Assembly (NCBI RefSeq): GCF_002575655.3 | Contig: NC_053037.3 | Span: 248,157,135-248,221,134, forward strand | Source of the DNA: Aegilops tauschii subsp. strangulata | Taxonomy: Eukaryota > Streptophyta > Magnoliopsida > Poales > Poaceae | Reading direction: 5' to 3' | Length of the DNA stretch: 64,000 bases | Part shown: positions 47,330 to 56,608 of the stretch, in pieces | Layout: the number at the start of each line of letters is the position of its first letter | Numbering within the stretch: the stretch's first letter is position 1 | Made by a program: the position numbers and the translations under genes | Notes under the pieces: model-generated | What the model was told of the DNA's origin: nothing | The model's input: the letters and a program-made list of their open reading frames with translations, nothing else | Databases searched by the model: none

Positions 47330-48279
47330 TGATGTATGGTGGAACCCTAGATGGCCGATCTTTCACGAAAGGAGCGGATCCCAACTAAGAACACGAAGAA
47401 CACGAGGGAAACACGAGGGAAAACACAAGAGAATCACTCAAACCAACAAGATTCGATTACACATGCGCTAAATCCAAGAACACAAAGGGAGATACACGAT
47501 CCACGATCAACAAAGGACGATACAAAGGGTAACCGGTTCTTCTCCGTGAGGAGGTCTTGAATCCAAGGGGATCTTCTCCGTAGAGGGGCCGCGGTCTCTC
47601 TCGTGGAGTAGATCCGTAATGGATGAGCAATGCTCTATCTCACAAATGAGCTAAACCAATGCTAACCCTAACTAGGAGGAGGTGGGGGAGTATATATAGT
47701 CTAAGGGACGAAGGGGTACATGGGCCTTGGCCCAGACGCGCTGCACGCAGGTAGAGGGGGCCGGATGTCCAGGCCTTCCCGAGACGCCGGATGTCCGGGC
47801 GCTGGGGCCGGATGTCCGGGTTGGCAAGGTCCAGCTTCTGTGATGGGGCGCCGGATTTCCGGGAGCTGGGCCGGATGTCCGGCGGCTCGCGACGGGCCGG
47901 ATGTCCGGGCCTGGGGGCCGGATGTTCTGGGCTGACATGGTTCAGCTTCGGGTGTCTTCTGTGATGGGCGCCGGATTTCCGGGGGTCGGGCCGGATGTTC
48001 GGGCTTGTCCGGATGTCCGGGCTGGGGCCTGATGTCCGGGGCCTGTAGCAGCTGTCTCTTCTTCCTTCTCCTTCCTTTGCTTCCGCGCACGCTTGGCCTT
48101 GGTCCTTGGGTTCTCCATGGTCTCCTCGGGTGTACCTGAGTATGAACAAGGTCCGCGCTTGAAGTAGCATCCATGTCTTGCATGCGGAAAGGGAAGATTC
48201 GGAAAGGAGCGAGTTCACCTTAGGTCCAATGGCGTAGGCTCGAGTGTACATGGGGATGATCGTCGGATGCTCCGCATCA
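47330..48279 (-). repeat. 3' LTR of element F
   Basis: 950 bp. Close to the 5' copy but with a different set of 12-mer units: one unit missing near 47768 and one extra near 48025 relative to the partner. TATATATAG near 47692. Confidence 0.95.
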
Positions 48280-48722
48280 TCTCCCCTCCCTTGGGAAAGA
48301 TCTGACCTCGGATCGAAAACCTCATCACCATGGAAACGGTTGTCGTGGACGGACTTCTAGTTGGACGAAGTGGAAAACATGGCGCAATCCAAGTACTCCA
48401 AGGTGTGTCCGGAGTAGTACACATGCAAAAAGAGCAAACACAAACAACACTTGGAAATACAATGGTTAGCGCACACAAAGTGTCCATCATGTAAGAATGA
48501 GTCCGTGAGGCAAGATTGTTCATGACAAAGCACATGAAGCTTAGCAAGATGATATGGAATGAGATGCAAAGCGTTCATGGGAGAAAAATCATACATTGTG
48601 CACACAAATGTGTTTTGAATATGATGAATGCAACCATGGTGCAAAATGATGTCATAGTGAGACGGTTTATCAATAGCATGAATATGGCAATGGATGCTCA
48701 ATATGATTATGTTATCATGCAA
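48280..48722 (-). pseudogene. End of the element F long ORF after a frameshift, plus integrase-tail remnant
   Basis: In F the long frame stops at 48707, but the next frame continues with MHDNIIILSIHCHIHAIDKP and further residues matching E's frame (HDIILHHGCIHHIQNTFVCT) down to 48357. A single missing base near 48725 (GATCGCATGCC in F, GATCATATTGCC in E) explains this. Beyond 48357 the sequence leads into the FDPRSDLSQ-like remnant and polypurine tract. Confidence 0.7.
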
Positions 48723-51628
48723 TTGATGGTAGGCATGCGATCATTATGTATGAATATGCTATCAAGAAATATCACAAGAAATTTGCTAAGAAAGTGCTCA
48801 AGTTCATATATCACGGATGACATAAAAATACAAGATGCACCAAGGCAATCATAATGCAAGTCAATCCATGTATAAAGTGCAAACTTGTTATGGGAGTTGT
48901 TGTACCATGGCTCAATGTCGTGGCACTCATCAACTTGAAGGTCCATAGGGTCCATCTCCAATGTCGGTCCTCCGTTCACGAGATGTATCGTGTAGAAAAC
49001 AAGAAGGAAACAACAATGAAAGAATGACCCATCCAACATGCGTATTTGAGAATGGCTCAAAGGGAAAAAGTTCACCTTGATGAGTTCGTCGAAAATGTTG
49101 TTGTTGCACATCATATACGCCTTCACGTAGCCAATATGTCTCTTGATGGTAATGCCTTGAGAATCCTTCAAAATGAAAGAACATGGCGAACACTTGGAAA
49201 AAATGAGGTTAGTGCAAATGTAGCACCTATCATTCGAGTGGTAAGATACCAAACAAGTGTTCTCATCATTCTTATCATAAGAAAGGACAAGGTGTGGTAT
49301 GGTATGAAAGCATATGATGCGAGAACAACCAAATACAATAGGTTCAATCAAACAAGCATGCATCACACGTAAGGTGTTAAAGTCTCCAAGATCAATAAGC
49401 ATAGAGGCGACTATTGGAGGCAAGCGACAATAAACAAGATATATCATGTGAGAGGCATGAGCATATATGTCATCAACCCAAGAAAGCGAGTAATGGAACA
49501 TGGGTGATGCAACCAAGCAGGTAATCATAGTGATCAAGTCAAGCAAGCTAGTAGTGCGAAGATGCAACGTACTAGAAGGAATCATGGCGAGCATGTCATG
49601 TGTGCAAATAGTGGGCATATATAATGCACATGACATTTCACAAGCATAAAGGCAAGATATGAGCAAAATAGCATCAATAGCATGGGGCACATGATAAACA
49701 TGGCAATAGCAACAAGGATCTCCACCAAGCATGCAAATACACATAGGAGTATCATAATGGTGAATCATGGGTAAGAGCAAGCAAGGGTCCCAATTGCATG
49801 GCAAAATCATAGAAAGAGGCATAGCATGCAAAGTGAACACGGGAAAATGGACATAACATAACAAGTGATATATAGCCCAAAGCCGTGTGAGAGCCAAGTA
49901 AAAGGAATGCGCGAAGTCATTGCGCGAAGGGGATGGTGGTAAGGATAGTCCACGGGATCCCAAGTCATCTTTGCTCTCAAGAGCTCGTTTCGCCAACTCT
50001 TGGGATTGAGAGGTTGACGAGTATACGTGAGTACCTACACAAAACAAAGACAAAGGGAAAATTGTGTGTGCGTGGTAGATGTACACATCATCCATCATGA
50101 TGCGCACGTGCATGTGTTGGTTAGCACAAAGTAGCCAATGCTCAAATAAATGAGATGCGTGATATAGAAACATGTCATCCATCATGAGAGGTTTGTTATT
50201 ATGTATAGCATAATGGAGACTCAAATGATGTAATGCATCACTAGTGATATCTAGAGCATTGTTATGAATGGAATGCATATGGTGCAAACAATTATGGGAA
50301 TCATGCAAAGTATGGAATGCATCAAAATCTCCTAATATGTATGAGGAAACTATGGGGGTCTCCTCATGAGCATTTGTAGAAACATCACATGGAGAATATT
50401 GACAACATCCAAAACAATGCATATTCGGAGCAATGTGATCATCGCATGGCATAGTAGATGAATTGCGTAAATCATGTAAAGGAAGCATGGCAATATCATC
50501 ACATGAAAAACAAAAGCCAATGACCATCATTTCGTCATCTATGCCATAAGTGCAAATGGGATTTATCTTAATGGGGCATGCATAGTTACTATGTTGAGAT
50601 TGAAATGAAGCAATATGGGAGATCTCACTCATAACATATGACAAGTTCAATGGATTGTCAAACATGAAGTGACCAATAGTATTTTCACAAGATATCCTAT
50701 GGAGCATGGCATCACAACTAGGCAAATCAACATGCTCATCATCATATTCATCATAAATTGGTAAGTCATGACATGAAGAAGTTGCACTAGCATGAAGCAT
50801 GGAAATAGGTGGATCAACATCATGCAAGCAATCATTGGGAAAATAGTCCACTAGTGGGACAAGAGAAGCACTATCACCTATGTTACCTTTGGAGCGTAGC
50901 TCATGTGTTGTACGTGAGGTTGCAACTTGATGGTACCATGTGGGGGGTTCATCATCGTCCACAATGGCCATCGTCATCTCCATTGGATGTATGGACTTGT
51001 CGATCATAGGCATGTCGTCATGTACGAGACCTAGCACCAAAGAAGAAAACACACTCGGAGTAGAGGTTAAGTTGTTAGAAATCATAGTGGCCTCACGTGC
51101 CGTCTCAACTACCTCACTCACTAAGTGTTGTGGCTCACTCACTCCCGGTAAGATGCTCTCACTCATATGGTTGGTGGAGTCACTCAAGTGGCACTCAACC
51201 TCACATAGGATGTGTTGCATGCTCTCATGTGTGGGGCTAGTGGTGGTCACACTCATCCTCTCATAGGAAATGCACTCAATGTCATATATGGAGGAGTCAC
51301 TCATGTCACTCATGGTTGGGTGGCTCTCCTCACATGGGAATTGGGTCATCTCATGATATGTGGGTGTCGGAGAGATGTTGGTGCAAACGTCTCCATGTTC
51401 AACTCCTATCGCCGCCTTGGTTGAAGGGATAGTCCCATGCTCAACCTTCTTGTCGCCGTCTTGTTGTTGGAGGCCCATATGATGTGGCACCTCGTAGCTC
51501 GTCTCCATGAGCGAAGGGAATTTCCCATGCTCGGCCATCTTCCTTGAGGGGCTTCCGAAGATGGAAGTGTCGCCCTCGCTCGTAGGTGGTCGCCTTGTTG
51601 TTGAAGATGTTGATGTAGGCGAACTCAT
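48707..51628 (-). CDS. Element F long ORF, 973 codons, function unknown
   Basis: One uninterrupted frame of 973 codons from MSSPTSTSSTTRRPPTSEGD (51628). The ATG is only the first after stops in the preceding gag module, which is in the same frame, so the natural product probably started at 52288. The N-terminal third is acidic and Ser/Thr-rich with spaced Met (YDIECISYERMSVTTTSP, LHDVDPPISMLHASATSSCH, DLPIYDEYDDEHVDLP). The middle and end are rich in His, Cys and Met with hydrophobic patches (FVASPMF-like, HVYHVPHAIDAILLISCLYA, FFHCCFLLVFYTIHLVNGG, YELEHFLSKFLVIFLDSIFI). I see no zinc knuckle, protease, RT, RNase H or integrase motif. E carries the homologous frame with in-frame length differences. 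It stands exactly where A and B have capsid, protease and pol. Product and function are unknown; coding status is inferred from length and conservation with E. Confidence 0.6.
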   Translation of the reverse strand: MSSPTSTSSTTRRPPTSEGDTSIFGSPSRKMAEHGKFPSLMETSYEVPHHMGLQQQDGDKKVEHGTIPSTKAAIGVEHGDVCTNISPTPTYHEMTQFPCEESHPTMSDMSDSSIYDIECISYERMSVTTTSPTHESMQHILCEVECHLSDSTNHMSESILPGVSEPQHLVSEVVETAREATMISNNLTSTPSVFSSLVLGLVHDDMPMIDKSIHPMEMTMAIVDDDEPPTWYHQVATSRTTHELRSKGNIGDSASLVPLVDYFPNDCLHDVDPPISMLHASATSSCHDLPIYDEYDDEHVDLPSCDAMLHRISCENTIGHFMFDNPLNLSYVMSEISHIASFQSQHSNYACPIKINPICTYGIDDEMMVIGFCFSCDDIAMLPLHDLRNSSTMPCDDHIAPNMHCFGCCQYSPCDVSTNAHEETPIVSSYILGDFDAFHTLHDSHNCLHHMHSIHNNALDITSDALHHLSLHYAIHNNKPLMMDDMFLYHASHLFEHWLLCANQHMHVRIMMDDVYIYHAHTIFPLSLFCVGTHVYSSTSQSQELAKRALESKDDLGSRGLSLPPSPSRNDFAHSFYLALTRLWAIYHLLCYVHFPVFTLHAMPLSMILPCNWDPCLLLPMIHHYDTPMCICMLGGDPCCYCHVYHVPHAIDAILLISCLYACEMSCALYMPTICTHDMLAMIPSSTLHLRTTSLLDLITMITCLVASPMFHYSLSWVDDIYAHASHMIYLVYCRLPPIVASMLIDLGDFNTLRVMHACLIEPIVFGCSRIICFHTIPHLVLSYDKNDENTCLVSYHSNDRCYICTNLIFSKCSPCSFILKDSQGITIKRHIGYVKAYMMCNNNIFDELIKVNFFPLSHSQIRMLDGSFFHCCFLLVFYTIHLVNGGPTLEMDPMDLQVDECHDIEPWYNNSHNKFALYTWIDLHYDCLGASCIFMSSVIYELEHFLSKFLVIFLDSIFIHNDRMPTINCMIT

Positions 51629-52288
51629 GGGAAGTAGGCGAAGATGCTATACGTCCGAAGGCGAAGATGCCTTCATAGCACTTGGCGAAGATGCCGAAGT
51701 GGTTGTTGTAGCCGTAGCTCCGTCTTGGTGGTGCTCGTCTCGCGGTCTTCTCTTGTGCTCATAAAGCTTGGACTTGGCGTGAAGTAGAGCTTGTTGGCAC
51801 GTGTGCATTTGCGCTTGTGGAGCATCTTCATGTTGATGGTGTCATTATCGTACTTGAGCTCGTAGTAGATGTCATTCGTCGTCGTCGTGCACATGATGCT
51901 TGGAGGTGACTTGCCCTTCATGACGATGTTGGCGATGGTCGCCATGGAGATGTGGACGTGGACGACTTGCGCTTGCATCTTGTTTGCGCTCCGAAGATGA
52001 TCGACTTGCTCGCCGCCGCCTTGAGGATGATGAAGGGGAAGAAGACTTGTAGTCGGCCACCATGTCGCGTAGTTGATTCTTTAGCTCGCCCAACTTGGTG
52101 TCGATGTAGTCCCTTTTCCTTGCTTCGGAGTGGTGTATGTCGATGGCGAGGTTGTCGAGGCGCTCTCGCAAGGTAGATTGTGTTCCTTGCATTTGTCGTT
52201 GTAGATCGAAGATGGACGCTTTGGTGATGTAGTTGTTCGCGCCGTCGTTGTTGTTGAAGACCGGAGATGAAATGCCTTGCCTATCCAT
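51629..52288 (-). pseudogene. Element F gag N-terminal module (three stops)
   Basis: Starts MDRQGISSPVFNNNDGANNY at 52288 (a second Met precedes it at 52291). LRERLDNLAIDIHHSEARKR and a Ser/Arg-rich segment match E, and more distantly A/B. Stops at 51872-51874 (TGA), 51845-51847 (TAA) and 51842-51844 (TGA) stand where E has CGA, CAA and CGA, i.e. C-to-T changes on the sense strand. The frame is the same as that of the 973-codon ORF, so one protein of roughly 1,300 codons or more existed before decay. Confidence 0.75.
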
Positions 52289-53242
52289 CACAAGACTCGA
52301 GCAAATATGAGTGGGAGAAAGAGAAGAATTTATACCAAATGTACCTTGACCGATGTTGAAGATGGATCAATGATCACTCAATGTGTAACAAGGAAATAGC
52401 ACAATTGGTACCAATTCTTTTCGGTTTCTCACACCTACACAAATAAGGCTTATGGTGGAGCTTGGTGAGGATAGTGGCACAAAAATTTGATGCAAAATGT
52501 TAGCAAGAGTCAATAATGTTGAAAAAGATTCACAAATTCGCAAGTGAAACAAGTAGATCAATAGCAAAGAATGGCACACGGAAACACACACACGTATAGA
52601 TAAATGGGGTCATGCAACCAAGGAATGAGCACAAAATGTGGAGTCCACGGAAAACGCTCGTGTTGCACAACTCAAGAGAGACGCTAGCACGATTGCTCAA
52701 TAGGCGGATACGACACTTGTGCACAACCTATGATATGCAAAATGGATAAACTTTCTATCCCAAGTATGCTATGTATGTATGGTTCCCGGTGTTTCTCTCA
52801 AGATGATCCAAGATGATCGGATATGACAACCTTATATGCAATGTGGTATGATGCTATGGCACTTGCTTACAAGCTTCTTTGCTCTTCTCTTTTGCTTAAA
52901 AGCTTATTCTTTTTTTTTGTATGTATGGCCACTTTGCAAAATGCACAAATCAAGATACCAATTGTGTATATGCAGGAACAAACTTGAGGCACACGGGATG
53001 ATATGATACCAAGATGACATGGTATGTATGCAATGTATATGGTGTGGATCACTAATGTGCACAAGTAACGTTGCCGGCAATACTCAAATGGCTAGTCTCG
53101 ATAGGCAAGTGACGCAAAATGGGCTAGGGGTTATCAATGCAATTGCAAGGGGAATATACAAAGGTGTCGTCGAGGTTACCGTCCTTGGCGATGATGAGTG
53201 GCGGTGTTCTTGATGTAGATACCAAGATGATGGAGACTCGTC

Positions 53243-53266
53243 CCTAAGTAGCCGAAACACCTTAGG
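53243..53266 (-). ncRNA. Conserved leader hairpin (element F, distal copy)
   Basis: Arms CCTAAG and CTTAGG around GTGTTTCGGCTA in sense orientation, perfect six-pair stem. Confidence 0.6.
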
Positions 53267-53449
53267 AAACGGAAAAACCACAACTCAAAATCTCAAGGAC
53301 AAAAGTCAAACGGTGGTAGTGTAAGCGGTGGTGGTTTTGCGGAAGCTCAATGGGATTGCGGAAATGCAATGATGGGTTTTGAGACGCAATGCGGAAGTCG
53401 AGGGTAAGGTGGATGGACTATACACGGTGTCGGAGTTCGAAACACGGTC

Positions 53450-53473
53450 CCTAAGTAGCCGAAACACCTTAGG
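53450..53473 (-). ncRNA. Conserved leader hairpin (element F, proximal copy)
   Basis: Identical arms and loop to the copy at 53243-53266. About 565 bases from the 5' LTR, matching the single-copy position in A and B. Confidence 0.6.
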
Positions 53474-53984
53474 AGACACAACTCACAACACAAACAAAAT
53501 TGGGTTAAGATTGTCGGAGTTGGTAGCGGAAAAGGCTATGGTGGTGCTATGCGGAAATGGTGGTGGTATGCGGAAGTGTATGTGGGCTCCGAAACAAAAT
53601 TGGACGAAAGTTAGGCGGTAAACGGAGTGGAGGATGGAGTTGATACTGTCAGGGGCCGGATGTCCGGGCCGGGCCGGATGTCCGGGCTGGTCGGGCCGGA
53701 TGTCCGGGCTCGGGATCCGTGGATGAACACCGCGTGGAGAGGTCAAATCCGGGGCGAAATTCGGAAGATTTTGTGGATGGAAATTGGGGAAAAGATGGGG
53801 AAAAGCTAGATCTACCTGCAACCCACGAAATCCGCGGATCAAATCCAACAAAACTTCATCACACCAACAAATCACAAAAAAAAATTGGGGCAATTTTTGT
53901 GGGGCAATTTTCGGATTAGGACGAAAAACAACAAAATCAAGCTAGAAAACAAAGAGAGGGGGCTCCGAAATCGTGATCAACCTA

Positions 53985-54032
53985 GCTCATGATACCAAGA
54001 AGATATCATGAGACAAGCTGGCTCTGATCCAA
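53985..54032 (-). other. Two PBS-like sequences beside F's 5' LTR
   Basis: The family PBS TTGGTATCATGAGC (53985-53998) lies 36 bases from the LTR. A second PBS-like TTGGATCAGAGCC (54020-54032) sits at the normal 2-base distance. A, B and E have only the first, directly at the LTR. Confidence 0.7.
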
Positions 54033-54034
54033 GA

Positions 54035-54984
54035 TGATGTAGGATGGAACCCTAGATGGCCGATCTTTCACGAAAGGAGCGGATCCCAACTAAGAACACG
54101 AAGAACACGAGGGGAAACACTAGGGGAAACACAAGAGAATCACTCAAACCAACAAGATTCGATTACACATGCGCTAAATCCAAGAACACAAAGGGAGATA
54201 CACGATCCACGATCAACAAAGGACGATACAAAGGGTAACCGGTTCTTCTCCGTGAGAAGGCCTTGAATCCAAGGGGATCTTCTCCGTAGAGGGGCCGCGG
54301 TCTCTCTCGTGGAGTAGATCCGTAATGGATGAGCAATGCTCTATCTCACAAATGAGCTAAACCAATGCTAACCCTAACTAGGAGGAGGTGGGGGAGTATA
54401 TATAGTCTAAGGGACGAAGGAGTACATGGGCCTTGGCCCAGATGCGCTGCACGCAGGCAGAGGGGGCCGGATGTCCGGGCGATGGGCCGGATGTCCGGGC
54501 CTTCCCGAGATGCCGGATGTCCGGGCGCTGGGGCCGGATGTCCGGGCTGGCAGGGTCCAGCTTCTGTGATGGGGCGCCGGATTTCCGGGAGCTGGGCCGG
54601 ATGTCCGGCGGCTCGCGACGGGCCGGATGTCCGGGCCTGGGGGTCGGATGTCCGGGCTGACTTGGTTCAGCTTCGGGTGTCTTCTGTGATGGGCGCCGGA
54701 TTTCCGGGGCCGGGCCGGATGTCCGGGCTGGTCCGGATGTCCGGGGCCTGTAGCAGCTGTCTCTTCTTCCTTCTCCTTCCTTTGCTTCCGCGCACGCTTG
54801 GCCTTGGTCCTTGGGTTCTCCATGGTCTCCTCGGGTGTACCTGAGTATGAACAAGGTCCGCGCTTGAAGTAGCATCCATGTCTTGCATGCAGAAAGGGAA
54901 GATTCGGAAAGGAGCGAGTTCACCTTAGGTCCAATGGCGTAGGCTCGAGTGTACATGGGGATGATCGTCGGATGCTCCGCATCA
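54035..54984 (-). repeat. 5' LTR of element F
   Basis: 950 bp. Pol-tail remnant IIPMYTRAYAIGPKVNSLLS at the U3 start; about nine CCGGATGTCCGG-type units (about 54466-54752); TATATATA at 54397-54404. Confidence 0.95.
54397..54404 (-). promoter_or_regulatory. TATA box in element F LTR
   Basis: TATATATA just downstream (sense orientation) of the 12-mer array, the same arrangement as in B, E and the LTR at 61637. Confidence 0.6.
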
Positions 54985-54989
54985 AAATC

Positions 54990-55287
54990 CGAGGATGAAC
55001 TCGAGGAACTCGATTTTGGGGGCAGAAATTGATGATTTCGGGGGCAAAGTTGCGGAGATTTCGTGGATGGAAAGTGGGGAAACTTGGGGAAATGCCAGAT
55101 CCAGTCGAAACCAAGAAAATCCATGGATCAAAATCAACAAATATCATCAAACTAACAAATCACAAAAAAAATTGGGGGCTATTTTTTGAGGGGATTTTCG
55201 AATTTAGGACGAAATCAATAAAACTAGGCTAGAAAACACAACGGGGAAGCTCCGAAATCGTGATCAACGTGGCTCATGATACCAAGA
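54990..55287 (-). other. Leader of element E, LTR-proximal part with PBS
   Basis: PBS TTGGTATCATGAGC read on the minus strand at about 55272-55286, then leader sequence homologous to B. It continues at 47329 across element F. Confidence 0.8.
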
Positions 55288-56260
55288 TGATGTAGGGTGG
55301 AACCCTAGATGGCCGATCTTTCACAAAAGGAGCGGATCCCAACAAGGAACACGAAGAACACGAGGGGAAACACGAGGGAGACCACAAGAGAATCACTCAA
55401 ACCAACAAGAATAAGTCACACATATGCTAGGTCCTCGAAACACAAAGAGATACACGATCCGAATCCAACAAAGGATGATACATAGGGTAACCGGTTCTTC
55501 TCCGTGAGGAGGTCTTGGTGGGGCCACCCAAGAGGGGGGTCTTGAATCCAAGGGGATCTTCTCCGTAGAGGGGCCGCGGTCTCTCTCATGGAGTAGATCC
55601 GTAATGGATGAGCAAAGCTCTATCTCACATATGAGCTAATCCTTTGCTAACCCTAACTAGGAGGAGGGGGTCTATATATAGTGTTAGCCCACGAAGGGGT
55701 AAGTGAGAGGGGGGATACATGGGCCCTTGGCCCGTTCACTGTGCGCAAACAGGCGCCGGATGTCCGGGCTAGGGCCGGATGTCCGGCGGCTCACGAGGAG
55801 CCGGATGTCCGGGCTGGAGTGGCCGATTCTTCTGCTCTCTGGATAGCGTGCGCCGGATTTCCGGGCAGGCGGCGGATGTCCGGCCCGTCAAGGGGCGCCG
55901 GATGTCCGGGGGTCAGCCGGATGTGCGGCCGCTGTAGAGTCGCCTGGCTTCTGTCTCTCTCTAGTCTTCTTCTGGTTGGTGGCGCCGGATGTCCGGGCTC
56001 CTGCTGGATGCCGGCCGCTGTAGCTCCGCGGCGACTCCACTTGAGGCACTTCTTGATCCGCTTCCGTGTGGACTTGGCGTATGCCTCGAGCATCTCCATG
56101 GTCGTCTTCTTGGTTCCTAAGCACATCTAGCGTATTTGCATTAGGTAGCAACCATATCTCGTACGAGTGGAAAGGGGAAGCATGTAGGAACGGGTTCACC
56201 TTAGGTCCAATGGCGTATGCTCGAGTGTACATGGGGATGATCGTAGGATGCTCCGCATCA
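55288..56260 (-). repeat. 5' LTR of element E (973 bp)
   Basis: Same ends as 39309-41197, with a slightly different set of 12-mers (about 55756-56020). The empty site of the solo LTR is visible at 55565-55580. Confidence 0.94.
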
Positions 56261-56265
56261 CAAAT

Positions 56266-56317
56266 TTAACAATAGCTCTATGAATGACTATATTTGGTTG
56301 CTGTTAAGCATGTTGTA
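56266..56317 (+). other. Continuation of the intron-like stretch after element E
   Basis: Rejoins 39308 once E and one CAAAT are removed; AT-rich, followed by the MITE. Confidence 0.5.
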
Positions 56318-56575
56318 CTCCCTCCGAATCTTTTTAGTTCGCATAAAAGATTTGTCTAAAGTCAAGCCTCGCAAACTTGGACCAACTTTATAGACCAAAA
56401 TAGCAACATTCACAATATGAAATAAATATCAGTACATGTGTCATGACTTAAATTTTCATATTGTATAACTTTAACATACTAGATGTTGATATTTTTTCAT
56501 ATAAATAAGGTCAAACTTTATGAAGTTTGACTTCGAACAATTCTTATATGCAAAGTAAAAAAGGACTGGAGGGAG
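56318..56575. mobile_element. Stowaway-type (Tc1/mariner) MITE
   Basis: 258 bp with terminal inverted repeats CTCCCTCCGAATC and GACTGGAGGGAG, flanked by TA on both sides (56316-56317, 56576-56577), AT-rich interior, no coding. Diagnostic for grass Stowaway elements. Confidence 0.93.
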
Positions 56576-56608
56576 TATTGAACACGCCTTTCCATTTGAT
56601 TTAACAAT

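Larger units (their letters stand above)
52289..54034 (-). other. Leader of element F
   Basis: No coding on the sense strand. Holds two hairpin copies (53243-53266, 53450-53473), three 12-mer copies (53655-53710) and, next to the LTR, two PBS-like sequences (53985-53998 and 54020-54032). An open frame on the opposite strand (around 53719-53919) is shared with other leaders by DNA homology. Confidence 0.75.
47330..54984 (-). mobile_element. Element F: non-autonomous relative of A/B with a 973-codon ORF
   Basis: TGATGTATGG to CTCCGCATCA, flanked by AAATC at 47325-47329 and 54985-54989, inserted in E's leader. 7,655 bp, both LTRs 950 bp. Minus orientation: 5' LTR 54035-54984, doubled PBS region, leader with two hairpins and a 12-mer array, gag N-terminus, long ORF, CAAGGGAGGGGAGA polypurine tract, 3' LTR 47330-48279. 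No protease, RT, RNase H or integrase core, so replication would need enzymes from an A/B-type element. It is the best preserved copy of the group. Confidence 0.95.
39309..56260 (-). mobile_element. Element E: non-autonomous relative of A/B, carrying F and a solo LTR
   Basis: TGATGTAGGG to CTCCGCATCA, flanked by CAAAT at 39304-39308 and 56261-56265. Span 16,952 bp; about 8.4 kb without F (47330-54984) and the solo LTR (39579-40497). Minus orientation: 5' LTR 55288-56260, PBS, leader (54990-55287 and 47329 down to 45575), long ORF, polypurine tract CAAGGGAGGGGAGA, 3' LTR 39309-41197. Termini, PBS, leader and gag N-terminus match A and B, but RT, RNase H and the integrase core are absent. It sits in the intron-like part of the B3-like relic. 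Confidence 0.94.

Noticed and set aside
53719..53919. Plus-strand frame with NPTKLHHTNKSQKKIGAIF in the F leader, also in A, B and E
   Set aside because: It recurs because the leaders are homologous; it lies antisense to the element, has different starts in each copy and no domain. DNA homology explains it.
54365..54844. Long plus-strand frame over F's LTR with repeated DVRAGCPG-like text
   Set aside because: It is a translation of the CCGGATGTCCGG array, which is open in all frames; the same happens at 40638-41057, 47720-47935 and 55681-56130. The true element orientation is minus.
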